Below, piece by piece: positions 20,801 through 29,495 of a stretch of DNA of 64,000 nt (position 1 is its first letter; every line of letters starts with the position of its first letter). The notes under the pieces were generated by a model. That model searched no databases. It worked only from the letters and a program-made list of their open reading frames with translations, and was not told where the DNA came from. The translations under genes were made by a program, and so were the position numbers. Location of the stretch: NCBI GenBank assembly GCA_001839685.1, contig MLAK01000634.1, forward strand, positions 23,683-87,682, written 5' to 3'. This DNA is from Tritrichomonas foetus (lineage: Eukaryota; Parabasalia; Tritrichomonadida; Tritrichomonadidae).

Positions 20801-22501
20801 GAAATTGGAGTAACAAACTTCGAGCAAGTATTTTTTGCATTATTTTTATATTCCAAACAAGAGAAAGACCAAAAGAAAACTATTGCTATCGAAATTATGC
20901 AAAAGCTCCAAGAAACAAATCCAGTGAAATTTAATGATGCATTAATTTTTTCTGAAGGAATGGTCAAATCAGCAGTTACTTGGTTTGAAGCATGGATTCA
21001 TGCAATTGACACATCAGCCAAATATTATAAAAGCCGAAAATTTGTTGAAAGTGATTCAGTTCTAAAACAAATGTTTCATGAAATGAAATCACCAAAATGT
21101 GAATTAGACAGTCTATTTCTGAAGATGTTTGGAAATACAGTAATTGATTGTTATCATGCCTTTGAGTATCACTATTCAATGTCTTCCAGCCAAACAAACA
21201 ATCAAGCGCAAAATAATAATGATCATAATAATTCATATTATTCCAATTATAATTTCCATTATAATAACAACAATAATTATCCTAGTCATATGAATAGTGC
21301 TGCGAGTAATGATCAATTATGGCCTAAATTGAGAATGCTTCGTCTCCGACTTCGTGAACAAGTTGATAAATTAAGTACCATTGTTTTATCAAAAGTTTCT
21401 GAAGAACTTGCTTCTAAATACATAATTGAAATTACTTTGCCTGGCGTTGATCCCGATGATAAAATTGAATGTATTGAACCAATTATGGACATCATGGGAA
21501 CCCAGCAAAAACCGAGAATTGTTCATCTTCGAACTATAAATGGAAATCGTCGTAAGTATTTGTTAAAAGGAAATGAAGACTTGCGTTTGGATGAAAGATT
21601 GATGCAATTCTTCGCCTTAATAAACACCTTCTTTATGCAAAATCGAAATACACGAGAAAGTGGTGCAACAATTAATCGTTACAAAGTAATTCCGTTAACA
21701 ATATCATCAGGTTTAATTCAATGGGTTGTTGGTGCAGACACTTTGCATCACATTATTGTTGATGTTCGGAAATACCACAAAAGTACCGCTCTTCAAGAAA
21801 ATTCTATTATTGCTTCAATATGTTCTTGTGATTTCATTCATTTAAATTCTCTCCAAAGACTAGAAGTCTTTGATGAAGTTGCAGAAACGTGTAAAGCAGA
21901 TGAGCTATTTGAATGGCTATGGATGAAAGCTGCAAGTCCTCAAATTTGGATGGAAAAAAGTATAACATATTCGGTAGCTTTATCATTAATGTCAATGGTT
22001 GGCTATATCATTGGCTTAGGCGATAGACATCCATCGAATATTATGATTCAGCGTGATACTGGCTCAGTTGTTCATATTGATTTTGGTGAGTCTTTTGAAT
22101 CAGCAATTAATCGTAAAGTACATCCTGAAAAAGTTCCATTTAGACTTACAAGAGTGCTGATAAATGCAATCAGCGATGGAAGAGCCGGAGGACAATTTAG
22201 TAATACAAGTATTGATGTTATGAGAGTCCTACGAGACAATATTGCAAGTCTTGTTGCACAATTAACAATTTTCGTTCAAGAACCATTAAATGAATCAGCG
22301 TCATGGGATAAAAATCTAATTAAACGAGTAACTGCAAAACTTGAAGGGAAAGAATTTAATGAAGATCCAATAAATGAATATGGAATTGAAAATGAAGATC
22401 CTGAAGTTGAGGTTGAAGACCAAGTTGATAAATTAATTGAAATTGCATCTGATCCAACAAATTATATAAGACATTATCCTGGATGGTGCCCATTTTGGTA
22501 A
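14816..22501 (+). CDS. TOR: TOR-type phosphatidylinositol 3-kinase-related protein kinase
   Basis: A 2,561-residue PIKK. The C-terminus YIRHYPGWCPFW is the diagnostic TOR FATC ending. The kinase domain covers about residues 2225-2480, with the catalytic GLGDRHPSNIM (about 2400), DFG in VHIDFGESFE (about 2420) and PFRLTRVLINA in the activation segment. N-terminal HEAT repeats fill about 1-1300, a FAT region about 1350-1950, and an FRB-like segment (VTWFEAWIHAIDTSAKYY) lies near 2055. Asn/Ser-rich low-complexity inserts occur around 590-700, 1080-1140, 1860-1890 and 2125-2155. TOR would act in TORC1/TORC2 to couple nutrients to growth. Several FRB residues that bind rapamycin-FKBP12 in other species appear substituted. 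Length is close to yeast and human TOR, so the gene is complete. Confidence 0.95.
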   Translation: MNEIEELLVKASNPQTYNDWKQLRTRLIHKIQPILLSLSEAAIAQIFESFETKIIKIFNSQNQDEIKYAMLLAALNSYFQREHDTIKPILIYLYKFVQKNDLITARIAIKLLSCISIESIEGSVIFHRLLQFAKSFLQSKKNILNAALILKQAVNFCQREAIHLIYTYSNTFLMLTESDDEFSFKISLKLLKFMLQRTNFSNLSELFGKIKDETSNNFYRIIPVITIAYQTHPFSFTQESLDVIFNHVNDDISENDCNKLYDLIIQMCDNSQFILDANKFINLLIQTKKIDFLNQFITKVHDNKKVDTAPIIKFIQDIGAKYDCTNDKFCPFKLLKTILTYFPEITLNTQSFSICDHFIECLSIRKNILPSQRIKVYSESLVNLHDDYHTIRTAIMLCRIYPECFPNDIIDIISERIKSNVKLFEFVNVELIKTAEIYTSPASLQIIKPAALYSHSKKIRLLGTKCLKPTISLAFSNDINQLLIDSSFKVRRIGIKLFANLAQYNPLFVTTYIQSVANRSITLLSYTQNVKHAAKVASTFPKFFKYCSDALEPFLTMILKAILTILNNNGNGVNFKGDLSEPGIIEIPFFNQSQSNSFYSTQSSQNSSFNSINARKMSMDMLKFSLDSNSDQIPAFAINNNPLNFSSLSSDNIQLEKQNLTHVVHTINHSKSNSSISNTPSSSLIVESQEQLYEKEPLKSKIYLVINEKWIDKRDAHLCRAIAHLGRVAEPFLSEILNLFCHLFETRKNENFLLSLVKSLRILSKSTYNGLNIRLRCPQISVPLSTILSNTQNDKLSISIIKLFGSAFDSISIIQSGIQANSIDPLSMDITDFVFETILSHFSQPSLPLFVSMTMIIEGDPINSAKYIDKIVPVFLLSINKSTTYRDTLFEYLEIIASKCKTEISGLLNQIVPTIHKFIECTSCIKFATSLSYHLKTAFIPAALSLYIPAISKMVSNHEAYFKALIKFITFMTYFQNQPFELFFNKVESETFSRPFLRILSKYITLLAQTTDVCFHQARLLFFTKRFFDPQLLFTLCVYVNLPPEQLKRRFTIIDDSELINDDNAPKYDYLYYKKFITSDQVYSKSKMTSNNSHINASIDNLAQVASKKENDKLNNAQSPHNSKNNSEPRNFRSRKDLLQNGSEKPLLPFSIYSKICNHKNYSSEELDFINIKSYKFEVRSIIPDISPGNSYFQRFTCPTDINIHKWLSSLFQYLVKHSPSNAIRSCISLISFNDDFIHALFPAAFLSCWKCATEKDRNHFSDIIRKILKNNHQTIPLIFQIINLCDRALLPINVENILISENAPSHQMTLLYILKTMVTKKYDIKLVDYAMNIFLKMGFMPSIRGIFNEYKDQFSKLEEAKWHGWLGDWEKALSIYDEENADFHLIINCLAKLGRYKEIYSYSNIFESLDNEQKELVSDSFFVAFSYMHDLDRVAEIISSYEGKWTPYRFILAINYYIRENDFAKAQDLTKKAFKMISSERSSFVSGDQIQTMDILNSAQLFVDCKEVLQIKKMNGNKIWRTRIKGFTRDASMWEQIIRLKNTVVPISSNLPFYIKIISALRKGHHFKLIDTFFTKALMNCEDSNYFLITLKIQWAKGEKALAAFNLRSLNEISKGFTYEEFRNISNFAMPYRTLSRMIRNKYFTEDMQKYLLETYDQPDIKSFLNFLYDCPEYIQEEALMMIHSNYTLDLYQCFEERRKVNLSSPKFIARLNRYTATYTLQMLNSIEDTKDSTQYFLKAIKYNPKDYRNWRGWGYSNMRLYDQLKEIDENDESIRNMINEAAFIEEEVNVSTSDVPLYPSINSNKYSQIYQIQPGSCEPSSLQKTGSFSNKTLVEYIKSIKQLEDPEIDQNTNNSINNYNINNFTHFTNLPNNQCYNENNCYCGADCHEIHSNEFLVIDPDIAKIDSFSVCALNGINGFLKACKLNPDDSMEYLCQILSALFSLSDSDEIPDKIFEEIKSLNPSIIANVTPQLTAQIAHPNIKIREMVRQLLYEIGVTNFEQVFFALFLYSKQEKDQKKTIAIEIMQKLQETNPVKFNDALIFSEGMVKSAVTWFEAWIHAIDTSAKYYKSRKFVESDSVLKQMFHEMKSPKCELDSLFLKMFGNTVIDCYHAFEYHYSMSSSQTNNQAQNNNDHNNSYYSNYNFHYNNNNNYPSHMNSAASNDQLWPKLRMLRLRLREQVDKLSTIVLSKVSEELASKYIIEITLPGVDPDDKIECIEPIMDIMGTQQKPRIVHLRTINGNRRKYLLKGNEDLRLDERLMQFFALINTFFMQNRNTRESGATINRYKVIPLTISSGLIQWVVGADTLHHIIVDVRKYHKSTALQENSIIASICSCDFIHLNSLQRLEVFDEVAETCKADELFEWLWMKAASPQIWMEKSITYSVALSLMSMVGYIIGLGDRHPSNIMIQRDTGSVVHIDFGESFESAINRKVHPEKVPFRLTRVLINAISDGRAGGQFSNTSIDVMRVLRDNIASLVAQLTIFVQEPLNESASWDKNLIKRVTAKLEGKEFNEDPINEYGIENEDPEVEVEDQVDKLIEIASDPTNYIRHYPGWCPFW

Positions 22502-22675
22502 GTAAATTGTTTGTATTTTTTCCAATGCTTTTTTCATGATATCATATCAATATCTTTCATCTTTATCATTTTATAATAAGTTTATTTTATTTTAATGTGA
22601 ATACCAATTATCCGAAATATTTATTCATTATATCAATAATTAAAGCAATTTATCATAGTAAGTTTTTATAATAAT

Positions 22676-25600
22676 CTATTCATAATTGTTATCATGAATG
22701 TATGAATCAATTCCAGGAAGATGAGTAGAAGTGGCTGAAACTAGATAAGCCATTTGATTACCTTTACCTTTCAGATAAACTTCGCCTCTTGGTTCAACTT
22801 GAAAATCATTTTCTTTAATGAGTTCATAACTTTGCTCAGATATTTGGATTTTACCAGCAATATCTGTTGATTGAAGTCTTGATGCAACATTAATTGGATC
22901 TCCAATAATATCGAATGTTGGTTTATCAGTTCCAAGAACACCAGCAATCAAAGGTCCACCAGTATTAACGCCAATTCTGACATTTAAAACTGCATTCAAT
23001 TTCACGTTTGTTTCTTCAAGAACTTGAAGACATTCAATTGCAAACTTAATCATTTCCTCGCAGTGTATTACAGGAGGTTCATCAACACAAAACAGACCAC
23101 CAGCACACATATAAACATCACCAATTAATTTGATTTTAATTAAAGTTTCATATTTTTCAATTGCTTCATCAAATCCTGCAAATAAAAGTGACAAATTTCC
23201 CATGATTTCTTGTGGAGTTAAAGAAGCTGCATATTCGGAAAACTTAACTATATCTGCAAACATAACAGTAGCAGAAGCAACAGTAAATGAAATATCTTTC
23301 TCTCCTTGATTTAAACGAACAACGATTGCTCTTGGCAAAATTTGATATAGTAATTGCTCCGATTGCTTTTTGGCTTTTTCAGCTTCATCTTGCTGTTGAA
23401 GGAGCAAACTTTCATCACGAAGAAGAACAACAAATGATGTAATAGAGTCACTTGAATCAGTCATAGCCAATATTGTAATTTCACAAGGCATAGGAGTATC
23501 ATTATCAGATAAACAAACTGTGTGTCCATCAAAAGTCATGCCACTTTGCTTATTCAACATTAGATGTAATTGGGTATCAATTGCATTTTGAGCATCATTT
23601 TGAAGCATTGTTAAAATGCTTTGACCAAGCATTTGCTCTGGAGAATACCCAAATGTTTTAGTCACTGCTGGATTCATTATTTCAATAATCATGTTGTTAT
23701 CAATACAAAGTACACATGCTGCTGTGTTATGAATAATTCCTTGGTCAGTTGACATTTCACCACTATTTTCATGCTTACTAACGTCAAGCATATAATTCAC
23801 TATGTCAGTATCTGCAACAAGCGAAGCAGGTGGTACTCTTCGCATTTGAATCAATACAACATTATAACATCTTGTTAAATATCTGATATTAAACATTTCC
23901 AAGATTATTAAGAAAAGCATTAAAATAATTTCAATAACAAAAAATATAACATGTTCTCTGAAATAAGAACTTGCATATGAAGCAACCATATCTGAAAAGT
24001 GGCTATCAATTTCTTCTAATTTAGGAATTAAATGATCAGATGCAAGATGGAAAATTGTTATTGGTATTTCATCATCAATAACTCCTTGATATGATTCTAA
24101 ATTCACTTCTACAGTACTTACAGTATTCATGTAGAAATTTTGTAATTGTTGTGCAGATCCACACCTGTACATTTCATGATATGAAGCATCTTGGGAATTA
24201 GGCTGGCATTCTTCTTTTAACAATAGTTTGTCAATATCTTCATTAACACCAGCAATACTTGGAGTACCGTCTGAAGATCCCATTAGCTCTTCAGTATAAG
24301 TTTCAAGAATATCAAAGGCTGTGGTTATTGATATACCAATTTCAGTACTGTTTAAAAATCGATTTCCTTTTGCAAGTGGATTATTATTAATAATTAATTC
24401 AGTAACATATAAGCATATTTCAATTAAAATTGACTTTCTTACTTCTGATTTCGATGTCCATATATTTAAATATTCATATTGCGTATTATAATGTTTGATT
24501 TCTTGTAAATGGTAAAATATCATAAAAATAATAACTGCATAAATTACTACGATTAAAATACAAGAAATAACTGGTACATTAAATCCGGATATATTATTAT
24601 CAGAATCCTTACTTTTATCATCATTTGCGTCTTTTCTTAACGGATTTTCTGATTCTTTTTTCACTGATGATGGAAGTTTAAGTAATAAAGAAATCACTTT
24701 ATTAATTTCTAAGATATATCGAACACATACAAAAATAAATAATAAAATGCTAATTCCTCCATAAACAGCAGGTAATACTTTTTGTAACAAAATGACCAAA
24801 TCTGCTGCAATTTGAGTATTTCTTGTGGCCATCTCTGTCATTGTGTCCATTAATTCAGAAAATGCTGTTGGTAAAAATTGAAATGTTGATAATGTAGAAC
24901 AAAGTCTAAAGCTGTTGAAAAACCAATTCTCAACATCAGACTCAGTCAATAGTAAGGTTGGAATCATTTCTAAATAAGACATAATGGTTTTTAGATTTTG
25001 AGGTTTTTCTTCAGCAACAAATATTTCAGTATGATCACAATATCCAAGTTCTGTACTTTCTTCTAGAAGCCTACTCATATAATAATAAACATCAGTTCCT
25101 TCTTTGGAAATATCAGCAATTTGCTTAACATATTCATCAAATACATCTCTCGCTAAAACCGAAAAATATACGCTCTGCTTTCCCCAAGAATCTTCAAGAG
25201 AGAATAATGTCTTTGTACTGGGATCATCGGTTTCAGAATATTTTGAAATAATTTCATCTTTAAAGTTGATTGCTTTGGTTCTATTTCCCCAATTATATAA
25301 TGTTGCAACACCAACTGAATTAATATATAATCGAGAGTTCACCAAGTTTCTAAGACGTGATGCTCTGATTTGTCTTTGGTCAAAGTATCCATTAAAGTTA
25401 ATTAAAATGAATATGAAAACAGCAACACCAGCAACAAATATGAACCAAGTGATTAACATATAACTACCATATGCATTCGCTTTTTTGGCTTCTGTTGTTC
25501 TTTGAAGTGCAAGCCTTATTCTCGCATTAGTGACAATTGATTTTCCAATTCCTTCTTCTACTTGCATATCTAGTGATATTGATGATGTTGAAGAATTGCA

Positions 25601-27424
25601 GCTTGATGAATTTTTGGATTGATCATCTTGAGATGATGATGCTGATCCTCCACCACCTGGCCTTCGTCCAATTTTCTTAAAATTCCCTTTCATATCTACA
25701 ATTCCTTTCTTTAAATAAGATGGAAAATTCCGAGCGAATTGCCTAAAGCAATGATCAATACTGAAATTTTTTCCAGTTTCAATTAAATCTATCATATGAC
25801 GTTGTAAAATAGCTTCACTAAAGTTGGTCTCGCATTCAATGAAAAATCTGATATATTCTTCTCGATAGACACTGCTATTAGGAAAATCATTGATTGCTTC
25901 TTCCCATAAAGCTTTTGTCTTTGTCAATTTTTTCGAAACAACGCCGGCATATTCAATTGAACAACTTGGCAGCGACCAGAAACCGATAACTGATGCTTCA
26001 AGTTCTCTTGTAGCCGCTTTAATTTCCTTTAATCGATCAAGAGCATGTGAAGATGAGGATGATTGTCTTGCCATTTTTAGCTTTTGAATTTGATATAATA
26101 AGAAATGTTGAGTTTTGCTTAAATTACTATGATGAATCATATCATTATATAAAATATTGAGAGATCGAATTTGAGGAGGGAAGAAAGACATGATTTTAAT
26201 GCAATGTGCAAGAGCAGTTACTGTCCTATGATAGTTACAAATAAATTTAGGCATAAAGAAATCCAAATAAGAAATAATATAGTTTGCGATAATGAAATTA
26301 TAATATATTAGTGCCTTCTTTTCATCCTGATCCAATCTAAGGTCAATAAAATGTTCTTTTCTTTCATCATCAGTTGGAATGTAATCTGGTATTTCTGGGT
26401 TTATAAGAAGGTTTCTATACATCATTTTGGTTTGGTATTTATAAAATACATTAGGTACAATTGCAGCGATAATTATGGCAACAAAAAACATCACAATAGC
26501 TATTATTCCACTAGCATCGTCGAAAAAGAATGTAACAAATCTCAAAAGATCTAAAATTCCTGAAGCTAACAATGCACAACTGTAAAAGCTATTCATACTC
26601 ATTGAAATAAATGGACGGTATCTGAAAAATTCTGCTACAAAATATGAAACAAAAATAATATGAACAACAATTAAAACAAGTAATAGCCAGTTTGGAAAAT
26701 ATGAGAATACATAGCCACATGTGGAGAAAAATGGATTAATAATCATGATGTAAATGTAAGGCTTTAAATCGAATGCTGAATTTGGTGATGTTGGGAGATA
26801 TATCGATGAACCAATATATATATTAACAAAATAAGAAATTGCTGCCATGAAAATTAAGCAGCAGACAGCAATAATTAAGAAAACTATTACTTCAGCTTTT
26901 GAAATATCGTCATCGAAAAGTTTCTTAAATAGCTTTCCAACATAATTTGCTAAAGGTAGAATAAAAATAGTTGGAAACAGTTCTAGCATAAATCTTGTTG
27001 GATAAAGAGTCTTTTTGAAATATCTTCTTCGTATTTTATAGCAAATAATTTGAGCAATTAATGAGGCAAGTACTAAAATTGTTGCAATTAGAAAAACTAA
27101 AAAATATATTAAAGCGCTAGAACTAGTGATTTTAGGTGAGCCAAAGCAGCCAATGTAATATAAAATATCGGAAAAAACACTGGACGCTTCTGAATTTGTC
27201 CAAATTGATTCTTCTTGTACCCAAAATGATACTTGAAGGATTTGTAAGAAGATAATCAGATCACATAAGTAAAACAAGATTTTTGGAATTTGAATATACT
27301 GTGTAATCTGATCAATTAAAAATGTAAATGAATTATTGTTGTTTCGACTAGCTAATCTGTTCTGTAATGAGGTATTACTCATATCAGATTGGGACTTCAT
27401 CATAGAGCTCTCTGGTGCGTTCAT
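22676..27424 (-). CDS. Multi-span receptor-like adenylate cyclase with PAS domain
   Basis: A 1,582-residue protein. About ten membrane spans occupy residues 40-330, a TmcB/TPR-like helical region about 370-610, and then four more spans (about 665, 905, 985 and 1200) flank two probable extracellular loops. A PAS domain (CIDNNMIIEIMNPAVTKTFG, about 1235-1300) follows, then a class III cyclase domain (about 1375-1560). Both metal Asp residues are visible (FADIVKFSEYA and LIGDVYM), with the transition-state Asn/Arg in NVASR. The purine-specifying pair is Lys (LIKIKLIGD) and Asp (FDIIGD), which favours ATP and hence cAMP. With one cyclase domain per chain it should work as a homodimer. The family is greatly expanded in trichomonads and is thought to sense external cues; the ligand is unknown. 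The gene is convergent with TOR. Confidence 0.9.
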   Translation of the reverse strand: MNAPESSMMKSQSDMSNTSLQNRLASRNNNNSFTFLIDQITQYIQIPKILFYLCDLIIFLQILQVSFWVQEESIWTNSEASSVFSDILYYIGCFGSPKITSSSALIYFLVFLIATILVLASLIAQIICYKIRRRYFKKTLYPTRFMLELFPTIFILPLANYVGKLFKKLFDDDISKAEVIVFLIIAVCCLIFMAAISYFVNIYIGSSIYLPTSPNSAFDLKPYIYIMIINPFFSTCGYVFSYFPNWLLLVLIVVHIIFVSYFVAEFFRYRPFISMSMNSFYSCALLASGILDLLRFVTFFFDDASGIIAIVMFFVAIIIAAIVPNVFYKYQTKMMYRNLLINPEIPDYIPTDDERKEHFIDLRLDQDEKKALIYYNFIIANYIISYLDFFMPKFICNYHRTVTALAHCIKIMSFFPPQIRSLNILYNDMIHHSNLSKTQHFLLYQIQKLKMARQSSSSSHALDRLKEIKAATRELEASVIGFWSLPSCSIEYAGVVSKKLTKTKALWEEAINDFPNSSVYREEYIRFFIECETNFSEAILQRHMIDLIETGKNFSIDHCFRQFARNFPSYLKKGIVDMKGNFKKIGRRPGGGGSASSSQDDQSKNSSSCNSSTSSISLDMQVEEGIGKSIVTNARIRLALQRTTEAKKANAYGSYMLITWFIFVAGVAVFIFILINFNGYFDQRQIRASRLRNLVNSRLYINSVGVATLYNWGNRTKAINFKDEIISKYSETDDPSTKTLFSLEDSWGKQSVYFSVLARDVFDEYVKQIADISKEGTDVYYYMSRLLEESTELGYCDHTEIFVAEEKPQNLKTIMSYLEMIPTLLLTESDVENWFFNSFRLCSTLSTFQFLPTAFSELMDTMTEMATRNTQIAADLVILLQKVLPAVYGGISILLFIFVCVRYILEINKVISLLLKLPSSVKKESENPLRKDANDDKSKDSDNNISGFNVPVISCILIVVIYAVIIFMIFYHLQEIKHYNTQYEYLNIWTSKSEVRKSILIEICLYVTELIINNNPLAKGNRFLNSTEIGISITTAFDILETYTEELMGSSDGTPSIAGVNEDIDKLLLKEECQPNSQDASYHEMYRCGSAQQLQNFYMNTVSTVEVNLESYQGVIDDEIPITIFHLASDHLIPKLEEIDSHFSDMVASYASSYFREHVIFFVIEIILMLFLIILEMFNIRYLTRCYNVVLIQMRRVPPASLVADTDIVNYMLDVSKHENSGEMSTDQGIIHNTAACVLCIDNNMIIEIMNPAVTKTFGYSPEQMLGQSILTMLQNDAQNAIDTQLHLMLNKQSGMTFDGHTVCLSDNDTPMPCEITILAMTDSSDSITSFVVLLRDESLLLQQQDEAEKAKKQSEQLLYQILPRAIVVRLNQGEKDISFTVASATVMFADIVKFSEYAASLTPQEIMGNLSLLFAGFDEAIEKYETLIKIKLIGDVYMCAGGLFCVDEPPVIHCEEMIKFAIECLQVLEETNVKLNAVLNVRIGVNTGGPLIAGVLGTDKPTFDIIGDPINVASRLQSTDIAGKIQISEQSYELIKENDFQVEPRGEVYLKGKGNQMAYLVSATSTHLPGIDSYIHDNNYE

Positions 27425-28761
27425 TGTTAATTCCTTGTCGACTGATTAATAAAAAAATGATATCAAATACTCAAATAACAATGGTTTACAAAATTTCAAT
27501 ACAATATAAAATATAACAAATAAAAATCAGTCAAAAATTTTATATTCGATAGAATCCTTTTGGATGATTATTTAATATTTATTACAAATTTGACTAATAT
27601 AAAAGTTTTATTTGTGCCTTTCAGAAAAAGTTTTTTTGTGAATATTTTTCGGAATTTATTGCTATTCATTATATGATTCATAAATGTTCCGGGTGATGAC
27701 AGTATTATGCTTTAAAACGAATCATTATTTCATAAAAAGTAAATAAAATACAGTTGATTTGGAGAAACAATCAAATTTCTGATAAATCGCTTTCTCAAAC
27801 CTTTTCTCAAATATTTTTTTAACACAATTAATTTTAGCAACCTGGGGCACATTCAATTTTTTTCGGGGAAACATGACCTTCTTTTCTTCAATTTTCGAAT
27901 GAAATTATTTTATTATTCTATTTTTCATTTTATTGCTGCTTTTTCATGATGAAAAATAACGAAAAAAAGTGATCATCGACCCGAAAAATTTGATCAAATT
28001 GAAGGAATTTGTCGAGAAAGAATCTTTTTGATAGGGTAAATTGGATGGTCAATATTTGGCTTCATTTTTTAAATGTATTAACATCATCTCATTTGTAGGA
28101 AGAAACTTGCTGCAAATCTGTTGTAATACAAAAGATTAATATAGTAAATTGCAGTTTTTCATACAATTTGAACAATGACATCTTAAATAATTTAATATGG
28201 AATAAAATTCAGAAGTTTTGTCGTATTGCATTCTCAATATTGAAATAGCTTCATTACAATAATCATTTTTGAGTAATATATTTTTATTTTTACCCAAATT
28301 CGGATAAACATGAACTTTTCAGAAAATCAAAAATAATCAATTCTGATATCAATATTGAATTTCTATTTCAGAAATTTCCGAACTGAGCTTGAGGAAAACG
28401 TATTTGCTTTGAATCAAAATTTGAAAACAGAAAGAAAAAGAGATATAAAATAAATATGCGAATTCTAGTTCTTGCAAATAATTATATTTCTAAAATTAGA
28501 TATCAAATTCTTTAAAATATCGAATAACTTCAAGCTGTATCGTCCTTTTTATAAGATCTTGCGTAATTACAATTCATATTTGCAAATGGTGATTTGAATT
28601 ACCAAATCATATTTACAAATCACAATAAAAATACATTACAGAAATATGTGATTTGGATTGCCATGTTATTACATGAGTAAATGATAACAAAATTATTTCA
28701 AAGTAACTTAATATGGAAAAGGGTATTTTTTTTTATAAATATGTCAATAGGAGACAAAGTA
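27425..28761. other. Intergenic region, 1.3 kb, no gene seen
   Basis: AT-rich spacer between the cyclase promoter and the 3' end of the Rab gene. Only short chance frames are present. I see no tRNA, repeat array or recognisable motif. Confidence 0.6.
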
Positions 28762-29340
28762 CTAACAACATTTCTTATTATTATTATTTTCAATCAACTC
28801 TGTGTTTACAATTCCATCATCTTTACCAAAATTTCCAGAATTTTTCAAAAGTTCCGCTGCAATGCAAAAAAATAATTCATTTACACCTGAACCTGTCATT
28901 GCTGATGTTTTAAAAAAAGATAATTTGTTTTTTTCGGCAAATTCTTCGATTTTGGTTGTATCAATTTGATCTTCAAGATCAATTTTATTGGCACAAATAT
29001 AAATCAATGCCTTTTTTTCGAGTGTTTCTATTAGTGACTTATATAATTTCTCAACATTTTGAAAGGCCAATTCATTTGTTATATCACATACTATGATACA
29101 TGCATTTGCATTTCGAATGTATAAGGAAATTAATGAATGAAACTTCTCTTGTCCGGCTGTGTCCCAGATATTTAAGAGAACTTTTGAATCGTCGTCAATA
29201 TTAACCGAACATTTTAAGTATGCAGCACCAACAGTTGGTTTGGTGTCAACGTTAAAAGTATTAGAATAAAACTGGTTCACAAGAGATGTTTTTCCAACAC
29301 CACTATCACCAACAGTTACAACTTTAAATTCATTTGTCAT
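28762..29340 (-). CDS. Rab-family small GTPase, Rab5/Rab22-like
   Basis: A complete 192-residue Ras-superfamily GTPase. All nucleotide motifs are intact: P-loop GDSGVGKTS (residues 11-19), switch I TVGAAYL (about 36-42), WDTAGQEKF (about 59-67), NKID (about 118-121) and SAM (about 147-149). The C-terminus ends KKCC, a double geranylgeranylation site for membrane anchoring. The GAAYL effector region is close to the GAAF signature of the Rab5/Rab21/Rab22 group, which points to early endocytic traffic; assignment below Rab level is inference. Trichomonads carry hundreds of Rabs, so this may be a lineage paralogue. No unusual motif change suggests loss of GTP hydrolysis. Confidence 0.93.
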   Translation of the reverse strand: MTNEFKVVTVGDSGVGKTSLVNQFYSNTFNVDTKPTVGAAYLKCSVNIDDDSKVLLNIWDTAGQEKFHSLISLYIRNANACIIVCDITNELAFQNVEKLYKSLIETLEKKALIYICANKIDLEDQIDTTKIEEFAEKNKLSFFKTSAMTGSGVNELFFCIAAELLKNSGNFGKDDGIVNTELIENNNNKKCC

Positions 29341-29495
29341 TGAGGTTGATAGTTTTGTTGTATTTATCTTTGATCCAAAAACTGATTCAATTTCATCGAT
29401 TTTTTTTTTTTTTTTTACAAATTAATTCATTTTTTATCTACACAAAAAAATTTCATAGTAAAAATAGGTTTGATTAAATAATAATAGATAATTAA

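Noticed and set aside
22676..27424. Ciliate origin suggested by the multi-span cyclase
   Set aside because: TAA, TAG and TGA all end genes here, and BspA, DUF3447-type ankyrin and mariner content fits trichomonads.
29400..29416. Poly-T tract as a Pol III terminator
   Set aside because: No tRNA or other Pol III gene lies upstream on either strand; long T runs are common in these spacers.
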